This document shows positions 9,974-18,508 of a stretch of DNA of 64,000 bases, piece after piece. Under the pieces are notes generated by a model. It had not been told where the DNA came from, ran no database searches, and saw nothing but the letters and a program-made list of their open reading frames with translations. Position 1 is the first letter of the stretch; every line of letters begins with the position of its first letter. Source of the stretch: JACPRL01 sp035573715 (GTDB lineage: Bacteria > Acidobacteriota > Terriglobia > Acidiferrales > 2-02-FULL-67-57); contig DATLZZ010000024.1 of NCBI GenBank assembly GCA_035573715.1, positions 102,606 through 166,605 of the forward strand, given 5' to 3'. A program made the position numbers and the translations under genes.

Positions 9974-10377
9974 GCGGTGAAGGAATCAAAAACATTCTAC
10001 GCGGCGCGGGAAAAATCTGTCAACGAGCTGGGATGCGGCCCTGCGGTATTCCCGAAGAGGAAGAGAGTGTTCCAAGTTGGGCGTGGCGAGAGAAAACAGC
10101 GTCAACGGGGGAGTCTAACTGGTAGTGATGCAAGGAGTTGGGGGAGGTGGGAATGGAAGCGAGAGTGCTAGAAGAGAAAGAGGAAGAGTGGCGGCTCGCG
10201 CTCTGCGGAACCGACAGTGGCAGCCGGCGTGGCGGGCGCAACCCCCGTACCCGGCTGCCGCTGTTGGTTGGATCTCCCTGGAGCATTCCGGACCAGGTAG
10301 AACGGACTCGCCAACCCCCATCCCGTCCCGACCTGTCGGGACGGGGCCCCAAGAGTGGGGGTCGCCACCTTCCAACC
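9974..10377. other. Non-coding stretch upstream of tRNA-Arg
   Basis: About 400 bp with purine-rich sequence and no convincing gene; open frames here have no ribosome site or recognisable product. It contains the perfect hairpin listed at 10322-10345. A promoter for tRNA-Arg should lie in the 9974-10050 part but no clear -35/-10 pair was found. Confidence 0.5.
10322..10345. repeat. Perfect 11-bp inverted repeat
   Basis: CCCGTCCCGAC, two bases, GTCGGGACGGG. The arms match over all 11 positions. No T tract follows on either strand, so it is not a typical intrinsic terminator; it may be a dispersed palindromic unit or a processing site between the small gene at 10378 and tRNA-Arg. Confidence 0.7.
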
Positions 10378-10617
10378 TCACCCCGCAGCGACCGGCGAGT
10401 CAGCCCGCTCCGTCAAAGGAATCCCGGCGCGGCGAATCCAGTGCACCACTTCAGTTTCCTTGAGCCGCGAGGCGTCGAATTCGATGCGCGCCACTTGGTT
10501 GGCTTCGTCCAACCGGATGCGGCCAATGCCGTAATGGCCAGGCAACTCGCCGAGCTTCTTCATCTGCTCGAGCGACAGCGGGGCGGCATAACGGTAGGCC
10601 ACTTCGAGATAGGTCAT
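10378..10617 (-). CDS. Small ferredoxin-fold-like protein, function unknown
   Basis: 79 residues with an alternating strand-helix-strand pattern: MTYLEVAYRYAAPLSLEQMKKLGELPGHYGIGRIRLDEANQVARIEFDASRLKETEVVHWIRRAGIPL. This beta-alpha-beta-beta-alpha order resembles heavy-metal-associated (HMA) domains, but the CxxC metal motif is absent. It has an AGG-type ribosome site and a TATAAT box upstream (10642-10647), and lies just downstream of the AsmA gene. The fold is inferred; no function is assigned. Confidence 0.65.
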   Translation of the reverse strand: MTYLEVAYRYAAPLSLEQMKKLGELPGHYGIGRIRLDEANQVARIEFDASRLKETEVVHWIRRAGIPLTERADSPVAAG

Positions 10618-10641
10618 TGGCGCCTAACCTGAACGGAAACC

Positions 10642-10647
10642 ATTATA
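10642..10647 (-). promoter_or_regulatory. Candidate -10 box (TATAAT) for the small ferredoxin-fold gene
   Basis: A perfect TATAAT on the minus strand, 24 bp before the ATG at 10617. The matching -35 position (10665-10670) reads CCTGTC and is weak, so only the -10 element is claimed. Confidence 0.4.
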
Positions 10648-10674
10648 CCCGGAGCCGAGCCTGAGACAGGCAGG

Positions 10675-13600
10675 CTACTGCGGCTTGCGCTTGCGGATGC
10701 GGTCGAGAATGTCGCCCAACGTGCCGCCGGGGCTGGCGGGGCTGGTGCCGCGGCGAAGCCTCATCTCCGCCAGACGCGCGGCGTCGAGCGTGGGCCGCGG
10801 TTGGGCGAACGTTCCACGCAGAAGGAAGGGGATGACCACGCGTCCCTGCTCGTCGACGAAAACATTCCCCACCACGCTGCCGATGAGCCCGCCGAGGGGA
10901 TTCGGGTTCGAGCTCAGCATCCGCTGGCTGGCTTCCTCGGTGAAGGTAGCCGTGCCCTGGAAGGCCAACTCGTCGTTGAGGCTGAAGCCGCCCACGGCGG
11001 TGGTGGTCATGTCGGGCGTGCGCATCGTCAGGTCATCGGTGCGCACCCAACCGTCGGCGATTTCGAAGTTGGTGGTCATGTCTTCAATGGGCGTCTCGCG
11101 CCCTTCGTAGCGCAGGCCGGCCACCTGGCCGAGCAGAATGAGTTCGCGGCTCAGATTGATTTGCGCCAGGCGGCCATTGACGAGCGTGACCTGGCCCTTG
11201 CCGCGTGCCGACTGCTTCATCTGCGCAGCGTCGTCGCCGACGAAGCGCACCTGCACGGTGCCGCCCAGGCGGCCGTAGAGCATGTTCTTCGAGTCGCTGG
11301 TGGCCGAGAGCAGGCCGTTGGCATCGACGTTGCGCAACAGGCCGTTGAACTCGGTGGCGGGTCGGGCGCCGCGCAGGTCAATCGTCAAGCGGCCGCGCCC
11401 GCCTCCGTCGTAGAGGCCGAAGTCAATCGGGTCGCAGGTGACAACCTGGTTGGCGATGGCGACACTGGAAGCGAACGGCGCCAGCGTGAAGTTGCCGTTG
11501 CGCACGCGCTCGAACTCGATGCGGCCGCGCGCCGTCAGCTTGGCGAACCAGTTGTCCGCCTGGGTCTGGGCGTGAACGACGGCCGGCGAGAATAACCCGC
11601 TGCGCCGCTGGGGTTGCGGCGCGGGTTGGGCGGCGCCAAAGAGGGCTCGCAGGGCTTCGACGTCGAGCGTGTCGCCGCGGAAGTCGAAGCGGGCGTTGGG
11701 CGCATCGAAGTTGTCAACCCGTAGCGAGCCGCGGACACGCGAACCCGCAGCAGCCATCTGAAAGCTGCTCACATCGAGGCGGCTGCCGGTGAACTCGAGT
11801 GCGGCGGAATCAATCACAAGCGGCGCGGTCAGCGCTTGCGGCTTGACGCGCGCGCCGGAAAGCTGCGCTTTGCCGCTGATGTCGAGCGGCGGCGACTTCT
11901 CGCCCAAAGCGCCGGTGGCGTCGAGGGTGGCATTGACCTGGCCGCTGGCCTGCCCGCCCGGCAGCGGGTCGCTGCCCAGCGCCCGCACCAGAGCCAGAAG
12001 GGCATCGAGCTCGGCTGATTCGGTCGTCACCCGTGCCGTCAGGCGTCCCTGCGCCTTGTAATTATCGAGACGGAAGCTCGCCTGGGCGCGCAGCCGCTGG
12101 CCGATTTGCAGGGGAAAGTCCTCGGCGGAGATGCGAGTTGGGGTGAGAGCGAACTGGGCCGAGGCGATGCGAAGCGGCTCGGGCAGTAGCGCGGTCGTGA
12201 GGAAAGCGTCGCGGAGCTCGAAGGTTCCCTGGTAGCTCAGCTTTGCCAGATCGGAGAAGGGTCCGGTGACTTCGAGCGCGGGGCGCACGCGGCCGGTGAG
12301 CTTCTGGCCGGGGCCGAGCGGGTTGGCGCCGAAGCGGGCGGCCAGGCTGAGCAGTGGCTCGATGGGAACTTCGTCGCCGGTGATGCGCGCCGCGAGCCGC
12401 CCGGCGCCACGATAGTCCTCGATGGCGGCGGTGACGTTCAACACCACGCCCGGCTCGAGCGCTACGGCAAACGGCGCCGCGGTCAGCCGCTGCGGATTGA
12501 ACTCCAGCGCCAGCGACGGGATGGACACGGGCTTGGGCAGCTCCGGCAGCGCCAGCGACAGGTTGCGGAACTTGAGGATGCCGCTGTAGTTCATTTTCTT
12601 GGGCTCGCTCACCGGACCCGAGAGCTCCAGCGAGGGCGAGACGAACCCGCTCAGCTTCTGCCCGGGGCCGAGCAGCTTGACACCAAACTGCTGCGCCAGC
12701 GCCAGCAGCGGCTCCACCGGAACTTCGTTGCCGCTGACTTTCGCCTGCACAGTTGGCGTGGTGCGGTAGCTGAGCAGCTGGCCGCCTACCACCAGATTGA
12801 GGTTCTTCTCCAGCGTAACGGTGAAGGCGCCGGTGATGCGCTGCGGCTCGAGAATCAGCTCCATCGCCGGAATGCGCGCCGGCTGCGACAACCCCTCCAG
12901 AGGAATCTCCAATTCGCGCAACTGCGCCTTGCCGGTCAGCAGCCAGTTTTCCGGTGTCCCGAAGATGCCCAACTCGGCGGTGGCCTTCCCGGTTCCGGGG
13001 ATCTTCATCGGCAGGGGCACGCCGAGGCGCGGCGGAACGGCCGCCAGCGCCACCAAGTCAGCGTCGGAGGTGTTCAGATTCAACTTGAAGTCGACGGCGG
13101 GCGAGAGCGTGGCCGTGCCCGTGGTGGCGACGCTGGCTCCGCGGTAGTCGAGGCGAGTGTCGCGCCACTCGAGCTTGCTGAAGTCGGGCGGAAAAGTCGC
13201 ATCAAGTTTCAGCGCCAGGTTGTGGGCGGCCTCCTGTCCAAGCAGCGTGGCCTCGCCCGCGAGGTGAATTTCATTCGGCTTCGAGGTGGCGCGCAGCTTG
13301 CCGCTGATGGCGCCCAGCGCCGCCAGGCGCGGCGGCACGGTCATCAGGCCAGCGAGCGAAGTGGCACGGAAATTCTCCAGCTCGATCTCGGCGTCGAGCG
13401 GGCTCTGCATGGGGATGTCCGCATTGAAGGGGCCGAAATTGCCTCCGGCAGCGATGCGGCTGTCTTCGGTGAAGTTCACCGCCACCCGAAACGGGAATGC
13501 GGCCGTGAGGCTCAGGTCACTCACTTCGAGCTCAACACCGGTCAGCTGCAGTGGGCGCTCGCCCGGGCGCTCGATGACAATCGTCCCCTTCTCCATTTCC

Positions 13601-14058
13601 CAGTCGCGAATCGGCGGCGGGGCGGGCGCCAAAGCGACCGGAGGTGGCGGCCCCTGGGCCGGAGTAGCAGCAAGAGTGGCGACGTTCCACTGGCCCTCAG
13701 CATTCTGGCGAAGGTACAAAGTCGGCTCGACGAGCTCGATGCCTTCCACTTTCACGTCGCCGCCAAGCAGCGCCGAGAGGTCGAAGTCGAAGCGCACCGC
13801 CTGGGCGACCAGGAAGTCGCCAGCCGCGAAGCCCGGGTCTTCCTGCACCCGCACCTGGTTGAGCCGCAGGCGCAACGGGAACAGAGTCAACTCGAGGTTG
13901 GCGGCGTCCACCGGACGGTTCACCGAACGGCCCAGCTGCGCCAGGATGGTGCCGCGGTGGCGGTTGGCGTCGAAGGTGGCGACGAAGATTCCGACGGTGA
14001 CGACAAACACCGCAATCAGGATCGCGACGGCCAGGAGAATCTTGCGCGGCAAACTCAT
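10675..14058 (-). CDS. AsmA-family envelope protein
   Basis: 1127 residues. A single N-terminal membrane anchor (ILLAVAILIAVFVVTVGIFVATF) is followed by the AsmA opening (GTILAQLGRSVNRPVDAANLELTLFPLRLRLNQVRV) and a long beta-rich periplasmic region; the C-terminal 300 residues hold the conserved AsmA_2 part (GQVAGLRYEGRETPIEDMTTNFEIADGWVRTDDLTMRTPDMTTTAVGGFSLNDEL). Three imperfect internal repeats of about 150 residues are marked by EPLLALAQQFGVKLLGPGQKLSG, EPLLSLAARFGANPLGPGQKLTG and ALLALVRALGSDPLPGGQASG. AsmA proteins are thought to form bridges that move phospholipids between the membranes. The repeats would lengthen the groove. It sits below the penicillin-binding protein gene on the same strand. 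Confidence 0.9.
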   Translation of the reverse strand: MSLPRKILLAVAILIAVFVVTVGIFVATFDANRHRGTILAQLGRSVNRPVDAANLELTLFPLRLRLNQVRVQEDPGFAAGDFLVAQAVRFDFDLSALLGGDVKVEGIELVEPTLYLRQNAEGQWNVATLAATPAQGPPPPVALAPAPPPIRDWEMEKGTIVIERPGERPLQLTGVELEVSDLSLTAAFPFRVAVNFTEDSRIAAGGNFGPFNADIPMQSPLDAEIELENFRATSLAGLMTVPPRLAALGAISGKLRATSKPNEIHLAGEATLLGQEAAHNLALKLDATFPPDFSKLEWRDTRLDYRGASVATTGTATLSPAVDFKLNLNTSDADLVALAAVPPRLGVPLPMKIPGTGKATAELGIFGTPENWLLTGKAQLRELEIPLEGLSQPARIPAMELILEPQRITGAFTVTLEKNLNLVVGGQLLSYRTTPTVQAKVSGNEVPVEPLLALAQQFGVKLLGPGQKLSGFVSPSLELSGPVSEPKKMNYSGILKFRNLSLALPELPKPVSIPSLALEFNPQRLTAAPFAVALEPGVVLNVTAAIEDYRGAGRLAARITGDEVPIEPLLSLAARFGANPLGPGQKLTGRVRPALEVTGPFSDLAKLSYQGTFELRDAFLTTALLPEPLRIASAQFALTPTRISAEDFPLQIGQRLRAQASFRLDNYKAQGRLTARVTTESAELDALLALVRALGSDPLPGGQASGQVNATLDATGALGEKSPPLDISGKAQLSGARVKPQALTAPLVIDSAALEFTGSRLDVSSFQMAAAGSRVRGSLRVDNFDAPNARFDFRGDTLDVEALRALFGAAQPAPQPQRRSGLFSPAVVHAQTQADNWFAKLTARGRIEFERVRNGNFTLAPFASSVAIANQVVTCDPIDFGLYDGGGRGRLTIDLRGARPATEFNGLLRNVDANGLLSATSDSKNMLYGRLGGTVQVRFVGDDAAQMKQSARGKGQVTLVNGRLAQINLSRELILLGQVAGLRYEGRETPIEDMTTNFEIADGWVRTDDLTMRTPDMTTTAVGGFSLNDELAFQGTATFTEEASQRMLSSNPNPLGGLIGSVVGNVFVDEQGRVVIPFLLRGTFAQPRPTLDAARLAEMRLRRGTSPASPGGTLGDILDRIRKRKPQ

Positions 14059-14257
14059 CCTCGGATTCCTTCGACGCCCTCAGTACTTAGAGGTACACCG
14101 CGCCCGCGAGGGTTGGCAAGAGAATTCGACAGCTTTGCCGTGACTGACTCCCCGCTTAGCGAGGAACCCGCTTTTGCTTTTAGAGGATTAGAAGCATCCC
14201 TCATGTGCCCCGTCGTGTGGCGGCGGACCCCATTCGGGTTGACAGACAGGGGAAGGG

Positions 14258-15337
14258 CTAGCGGGCGGAGCTGGTGCCGGCGTCGGGGCGGCTGGCCAAC
14301 TGCTCGCGCTGGCCGAGCTGCTGGTAAATCTCCTGGGCAATCTCAGCGGCCTTGGAGCCGCTGAAGACGCGACCGCCGCGCAGCAGCACCACGACGGAAA
14401 GCTTCCTGCCGTTCGGCAACACGCCGTAGGAAGCGAACCAGCCCAGCTTGGCCTTGTCTTCGCCGCAAGTGCCGGTCTTTCCCAGCACCTGGGCATCGAG
14501 CTTCGGCGTGGCGGCAACGCGCGCAGTGCCGTATTGCACCGCCGCTTCCATGCCGGCGCGCAACTGCGGCAGCCAGGGCTGGATCGGCAGGCGTCGCTTC
14601 ACGCGCGGAACAAACTCGGCGCGCTCCTCTTCGCCCTGCGGGTATTGCAGGTAGTAGAGCGTGCCGCCGTTGGCGAAAGCGCCCATCAGCGCCGCCAGTT
14701 GCAGCGGCGTCACCTTGATTTCTTCCCCGAAGCTGCACATCCGGCCGACGCCGCCGTAAGCGGGCGGCTCGGTGGGGAACGACCCGGGATACTCACCCTC
14801 GATCAAGTAGCCAGCGAGCTCGCCGATGCCGAGCAGGCGCGCGTAGGAGGAAACGGTTTCAAAACCCATCTTGCGCCCGAGAATCTCAAAGAAAGGATTG
14901 TCGGAATGTGCCAGCGCGTCGGTGAGATTCATCTTCTTGCGGCGCGAAACTTTGATGAGCGTGTCGCCGGTGATGAGTCCTTCCTCCAGCGCCGCCAAGC
15001 CGACCGCCAGCTTGATGGTCGAGCAGGGCTTGAAGCCGGAGCTGAGGGCCTGCTTCTGATTGACGATGGAGAGCACGCGCCCGGTGTCGGCTTCCGTGAC
15101 CACCACGCTGCCATTGTAGTTCCCCAGCGCCTGCACCGCTATCTGGCGCACGATCGGGTCTTCGCCGGCCAGGCTGTCTTCCGCCGTGGGGTCGCCGTAA
15201 CTGGGCGCGGTGTAGCGCGACACAGCGCGCCGCCGCTTGGCTTTCTTCTTCGTTTGTGCAAAAAGCTCCAGGCTGGGCGTGAGCAGCAGCAGGAAGATTA
15301 AGAGAAAACTCCACCGCTGCGCGCTTGAACGCTGCAT
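14258..15337 (-). CDS. Penicillin-binding transpeptidase-domain protein
   Basis: 359 residues: a signal peptide or anchor (SFLLIFLLLLTPSLELFA), a basic stretch (TKKKAKRRRA) and one transpeptidase domain. All three penicillin-binding motifs are present: S106-T-I-K, S145-D-N and K287-T-G. There is no glycosyltransferase or dimerisation domain, so the protein is much shorter than class A or B PBPs. The GKTGTCGEDKAKLGWFASYGVLPNGRKLSVVVLLRGG end matches class D beta-lactamase/PBP-transpeptidase folds. It probably cross-links or remodels peptidoglycan in the periplasm; a regulatory or lactamase-like role cannot be excluded. It lies between recA and the AsmA gene. Confidence 0.85.
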   Translation of the reverse strand: MQRSSAQRWSFLLIFLLLLTPSLELFAQTKKKAKRRRAVSRYTAPSYGDPTAEDSLAGEDPIVRQIAVQALGNYNGSVVVTEADTGRVLSIVNQKQALSSGFKPCSTIKLAVGLAALEEGLITGDTLIKVSRRKKMNLTDALAHSDNPFFEILGRKMGFETVSSYARLLGIGELAGYLIEGEYPGSFPTEPPAYGGVGRMCSFGEEIKVTPLQLAALMGAFANGGTLYYLQYPQGEEERAEFVPRVKRRLPIQPWLPQLRAGMEAAVQYGTARVAATPKLDAQVLGKTGTCGEDKAKLGWFASYGVLPNGRKLSVVVLLRGGRVFSGSKAAEIAQEIYQQLGQREQLASRPDAGTSSAR

Positions 15338-15436
15338 TTCCTTCTCCCCAGGTTGTAGTCGTTCCGGCGCGCGGGCCCACTGATTCTAGGGGGACCGTCG
15401 CTGCCAGGCAAGAGTTTTTTTCGAGAAAAGGCGCTC

Positions 15437-16492
15437 TCAGCGCGACTTGGCCTTCGCCTTCTCGGACTCCTCGGCCGAAGTCGCAGGAGCGGCGGCGGGG
15501 ACGGGGAAGCCGAGCTTCTGGCGCAGGAGGCGGTCGAGCTTGGCGTAAACGTCGCGGTTCTCGCGCAGGAACTGGCGGGCGTTCTCGCGGCCCTGGCCGA
15601 TGCGCTCGCCTTCAAAGGTGAACCAGGCCCCGCTCTTCTCGACCAGTCCGTGGTTGACGGCGAGGTCGAGCAGGTCGGTCTCCCGCGAGATGCCCTCACC
15701 GTAGATGAGGTCGAACTCGGCCTCGCGGAAGGGCGCCGCCAGCTTGTTCTTCACCACCTTGGCGCGGGTGTGGTTGCCGATGACGCGGTCGCCTTCCTTG
15801 ATGGCGGCGATGCGGCGCACGTCCACGCGCACGTCCGAATAGAACTTGAGCGCGCGCCCGCCGGGTGTCGTCTCCGGATTTCCAAACATCACACCGATTT
15901 TTTCCCGCAACTGGTTGATGAAGATGAGGCAGGTGCGCGACTTGTTGACGATGGCCTTGAGCTTGCGCAGCGCCTGCGACATCAGGCGCGCCTGCAAGCC
16001 CATCTGCGGCTCGCCCATGTCGCCGTCGAGCTCGGCCTTGGGGACCAGCGCGGCCACCGAGTCCACCACGACGACATCGACGGCGGCGGAGCGTATGAGC
16101 GTCTCGGCGACTTCGAGCGCCTGCTCGCCGTAGTCGGGCTGCGAAACCAGCAGGTTGTCGACGTCCACCCCCAGGGCGCGGGCGTAATTGGCGTCGAGGG
16201 CGTGCTCGGCGTCAATGAAGGCCGCCATGCCGCCCTGCTTCTGGGCTTCGGCGATGACGTGCAGCGCCAGGGTGGTCTTGCCGCCGGCCTCGGGGCCGAA
16301 GATTTCCACCACGCGGCCGCGCGGCATGCCGCCGACGCCGAGAGCGGCGTCGATGGAAAGGCAACTGGTGGAAATCACCGGCACCTCGACCAGCGCGTCC
16401 TTCATCCCCAGCCGCATGATGGTGCCCTTACCGAACTGCTTTTCGATCTGCGTCATCGCTACTTCCAGTTGCCGCTTGCGTTCATCCGCCAT
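15437..16492 (-). CDS. recA: Recombinase RecA
   Basis: 351 residues, the usual length. Walker A GPEAGGKTT, the MAW-like region AAFIDAEHALD, Walker B VVVVDSVAALVPKAEL, loop L1 (GDMGEPQMGLQARLMSQALRKL), and FINQLREKIGVMFGNPETTPGGRALKFYSDVR (loop L2) are all intact. A strong AAGGAGAG ribosome site precedes the ATG. It catalyses DNA strand exchange and triggers LexA cleavage in the cytoplasm. It is 15 bp downstream of the DUF2007 gene, so it may be read from an upstream promoter as well as its own; no LexA box was recognised. Confidence 0.98.
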   Translation of the reverse strand: MADERKRQLEVAMTQIEKQFGKGTIMRLGMKDALVEVPVISTSCLSIDAALGVGGMPRGRVVEIFGPEAGGKTTLALHVIAEAQKQGGMAAFIDAEHALDANYARALGVDVDNLLVSQPDYGEQALEVAETLIRSAAVDVVVVDSVAALVPKAELDGDMGEPQMGLQARLMSQALRKLKAIVNKSRTCLIFINQLREKIGVMFGNPETTPGGRALKFYSDVRVDVRRIAAIKEGDRVIGNHTRAKVVKNKLAAPFREAEFDLIYGEGISRETDLLDLAVNHGLVEKSGAWFTFEGERIGQGRENARQFLRENRDVYAKLDRLLRQKLGFPVPAAAPATSAEESEKAKAKSR

Positions 16493-16507
16493 GACTCTCT
16501 CCTTGTC

Positions 16508-16777
16508 TTACGCGTCCAGATCTTCTTCTTCGTCCGTCTCAGCATCGAGGGCTTCTCTCATCTCATCTTCGAGCGCGGTGAGCAGCTCGCGGGCGCGGGC
16601 CTCGTTCTCGCGCGCCACCCAGAGGCCGATTTCACCCATCTGGCCGAGCGGGAGCACTTCGACGCTGCGGTCATGGAAGCATTCGATGCCGTTTTCGAGC
16701 AGCATCTGCTTCATCATCTCCGCCTGCAGCGGGTCGAGCCCCACCCAGACGCGCACCGTGGATTCATTGGGTTTCAT
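16508..16777 (-). CDS. DUF2007-family small protein
   Basis: 89 residues, acidic C-terminus (DETDEEEDLDA). The core VRVWVGLDPLQAEMMKQMLLENGIECFHDRSVEVLPLGQMGEIGLWVARENEARARELLTAL matches DUF2007, a small alpha-beta domain suggested to act in signalling and often encoded beside housekeeping genes. It lies 10 bp after the TAG that ends the extended VKOR frame, and its AGGCAGG ribosome site occupies that gap; recA follows 15 bp later. Confidence 0.85.
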   Translation of the reverse strand: MKPNESTVRVWVGLDPLQAEMMKQMLLENGIECFHDRSVEVLPLGQMGEIGLWVARENEARARELLTALEDEMREALDAETDEEEDLDA

Positions 16778-16787
16778 GGCCTGCCTT

Positions 16788-17207
16788 CTATCGCATCTGC
16801 CAGAGCAGAATCAAGAGCGCCACGTTCACGACGTGGCCGAGCAGTCAAAGCCGGCACCAGGTATGCAGCCGCGCCACCAGCGCCCAAATCAAATAAGGCG
16901 CCAGCGCGACCGAAACCGCAGTGCCGAGGAAGGCCGTCCACCAGAGACCAGGCGGCGGCGCTCCCCTCAGAGCCAGCGCCGCGACCGTGAGAATCAGCAG
17001 ATACAGCAGCAAGCCCATCAACGAGTTTGGCACGCCGAACAACCGCGCGTAGGGCGTCTCGAGAATCGTCAGGCAACTGCGCTCGTCGCGCCGGCAAAAC
17101 GCTGCCGGCAGGGCGCTCGCATCAATCCACCCGTAATAGGCCAGAGTGAAGTACGTCGAAAGCGCCGCGCCCGCCAGCGCCAGACCCAGCACCCACCACG
17201 ACGTCAA
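16788..17207 (-). CDS. VKOR-family membrane oxidoreductase with in-frame TGA at the second active-site Cys (candidate selenoprotein)
   Basis: 139 residues if TGA (16845-16847) is read through; 120 if it is a stop. The start is a TTG at 17207, 6 bp after the thiolase stop. Four membrane helices are visible (VLGLALAGAALSTYFTLAY, GLLLYLLILTVAALAL, ALAPYLIWALVARL, and HVVNVALLILLW only in the extended part). VKOR landmarks are Cys38 and Cys45 (AFCRRDERSCLTIL), Ser62 (GVPNSLMG) and Cys118. VKOR needs a C-x-x-C at the start of helix 4; here it reads W-C118-R-L-TGA, so TGA is exactly the second Cys. The same frame continues with a normal-looking fourth helix containing the usual Asn and stops at TAG, 10 bp before the next gene. 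VKOR re-oxidises periplasmic disulfide carriers with quinone. A C-x-x-U active site, a nonsense mutation, or a sequence error would all fit; selenoprotein decoding is inferred. Confidence 0.65.
16819..16837 (-). promoter_or_regulatory. Hairpin just after the in-frame TGA (SECIS-like candidate)
   Basis: A perfect 7-bp stem (GCCACGT with ACGTGGC) and a 5-nt loop (CGTGA in coding sense) begins 7 nt after the TGA of the VKOR gene. Bacterial SECIS elements are short hairpins directly downstream of UGA with a G near the start of the apical loop; this loop has G at its second position. The distance from TGA to the loop (14 nt) is at the short end for known elements. The fit is compatible, not diagnostic. 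Confidence 0.35.
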
Positions 17208-17213
17208 AGCCGA

Positions 17214-18392
17214 CTACCGCTCGACCGCCAGCGCCACGGCATTGCCGCCGCCGAGACACAACGCGGCCACGCCGCGTTTGGCGTTGCGCGCCGCCATCTC
17301 GTAGAGCAGCGTCACCAGGATGCGCGCACCGCTGGCGCCGATGGGATGGCCGAGAGCGACGGCGCCGCCATTGACGTTGACCCGCGCCGGGTCGAGTCCC
17401 AGCTCGCGAATCACCGCCAGCGCCTGCACGGCGAAAGCTTCGTTCAGCTCAATGAGTTCCACCTCTTCGAGCTTCCAGCCGACTTTTTTCATCAACATCT
17501 TTACGGCGTCCACCGGCGCCATCATCACCCACTTGGGCTCGACGCCGCTTACGGCGTGGCCGAGGATGCGGGCCAGCGGCGTCTTGCCGTTCTTCTGCGC
17601 CCACTCCTCCGAGGTGACGACCAGCGCGGCAGCACCGTCGTTGGTGCCGGGGGCGTTGCCGGCGGTGACGATGCCATCTTTCTTGAAGACGGGCTTGAGC
17701 GCGGCGAGCTTCTCGAGCGAGGTGTCTTCGCGTGGGCTCTCGTCTTTCTTGAAGACAATCGGCTCGCCCTTCTTCTGCGGGATTTCCACCGGGACAATCT
17801 GAGCTTCGAAGCGGCACTCTTTCATCGCCTTCACGGCTTTCAGGTGGCTCTCGACCGCGAAGCGGTCGGTTTCTTCGCGGCTGATCTTGTAGGTCTCGGC
17901 CACCAGCTCGGCGGTCAGGCCCATGTGAATGTTGTCGAAGGCGTCCCAGAGTCCGTCGTGAATCATCGAGTCGAGCATCTGGCCGTGCCCGAGCCGGTAG
18001 CCGGCGCGGGCTTGGGGGAGCAGGTAGGGACAGTTGGTCATCGACTCCATGCCGCCGGCTACTTTGACTTCGCCGTCGCCCACCGCTATGCCCTGTGCGG
18101 CCAGCGCCACGGCCTTCAGGCCCGAGCCGCAGACTTTGTTGATGGTCATGGCGGCGACCTGCGGGCGCAGACCGCCCTTGAGGCCGGCTTGGCGGGCCGG
18201 GTTTTGGCCGAGGCCGGCGGAGACCACGTTGCCCATAATGATCTCATCCACTTGCTCGGGTTCGACGCCGGCGCGCTTGATCGCTTCGGCAACGACTTTG
18301 GCGCCCAGCTCGGGTGCGGAGAACGGCGTCAGGGCTCCCTGGAATTTTCCGATGGCGGTGCGGACAGCGGACACAATGACGGCCTGTTTCAT
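17214..18392 (-). CDS. Acetyl-CoA C-acetyltransferase (thiolase)
   Basis: 392 residues from ATG 18392, chosen for its AAAGGAG ribosome site 7 bp upstream and the family start MKQAVIVSAVRTAIGKF. Thiolase motifs: nucleophilic Cys in NKVCGSGLKAVALAAQ, catalytic His in NGGAVALGHPIGASGARI, and second catalytic Cys in AALCLGGGNAVALAVER. It joins or cleaves acetoacetyl-CoA in the cytoplasm and could serve butyrate, polyhydroxybutyrate, isoprenoid or fatty-acid metabolism; no pathway partner is adjacent. A good sigma-70 promoter lies upstream (18414-18443) and the VKOR gene follows 6 bp after its stop. Confidence 0.94.
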   Translation of the reverse strand: MKQAVIVSAVRTAIGKFQGALTPFSAPELGAKVVAEAIKRAGVEPEQVDEIIMGNVVSAGLGQNPARQAGLKGGLRPQVAAMTINKVCGSGLKAVALAAQGIAVGDGEVKVAGGMESMTNCPYLLPQARAGYRLGHGQMLDSMIHDGLWDAFDNIHMGLTAELVAETYKISREETDRFAVESHLKAVKAMKECRFEAQIVPVEIPQKKGEPIVFKKDESPREDTSLEKLAALKPVFKKDGIVTAGNAPGTNDGAAALVVTSEEWAQKNGKTPLARILGHAVSGVEPKWVMMAPVDAVKMLMKKVGWKLEEVELIELNEAFAVQALAVIRELGLDPARVNVNGGAVALGHPIGASGARILVTLLYEMAARNAKRGVAALCLGGGNAVALAVER

Positions 18393-18413
18393 GGCTGGCT
18401 CCTTTACCCAACG

Positions 18414-18443
18414 ATTATAGGTTTGGGTCGCGAGCAGGGTCAA
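18414..18443 (-). promoter_or_regulatory. Sigma-70-type promoter for the thiolase gene
   Basis: On the minus strand: TTGACC (18443-18438), 18 bp, TATAAT (18419-18414). Both hexamers are near consensus and the transcript would begin about 15 bp before the thiolase ATG, just upstream of its ribosome site. Confidence 0.75.
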
Positions 18444-18459
18444 GGAAGGCCGCGCGCGA

Positions 18460-18488
18460 TTGGCAGCCGGCGGGGAGTCGGATAAGAT
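18460..18488 (+). promoter_or_regulatory. Sigma-70-type promoter for the helicase-nuclease gene
   Basis: TTGGCA (18460-18465), 17 bp, TAAGAT (18483-18488). It is back to back with the thiolase promoter and places the start of transcription about 14 bp before the ATG at 18509. Confidence 0.6.
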
Positions 18489-18508
18489 GAGGTCGAACCA
18501 ACATCCGC

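Noticed and set aside
16845..17207. VKOR gene ending at the TGA as a complete short protein
   Set aside because: It would lack the second active-site Cys and the fourth helix, both of which appear in the same frame after the TGA.
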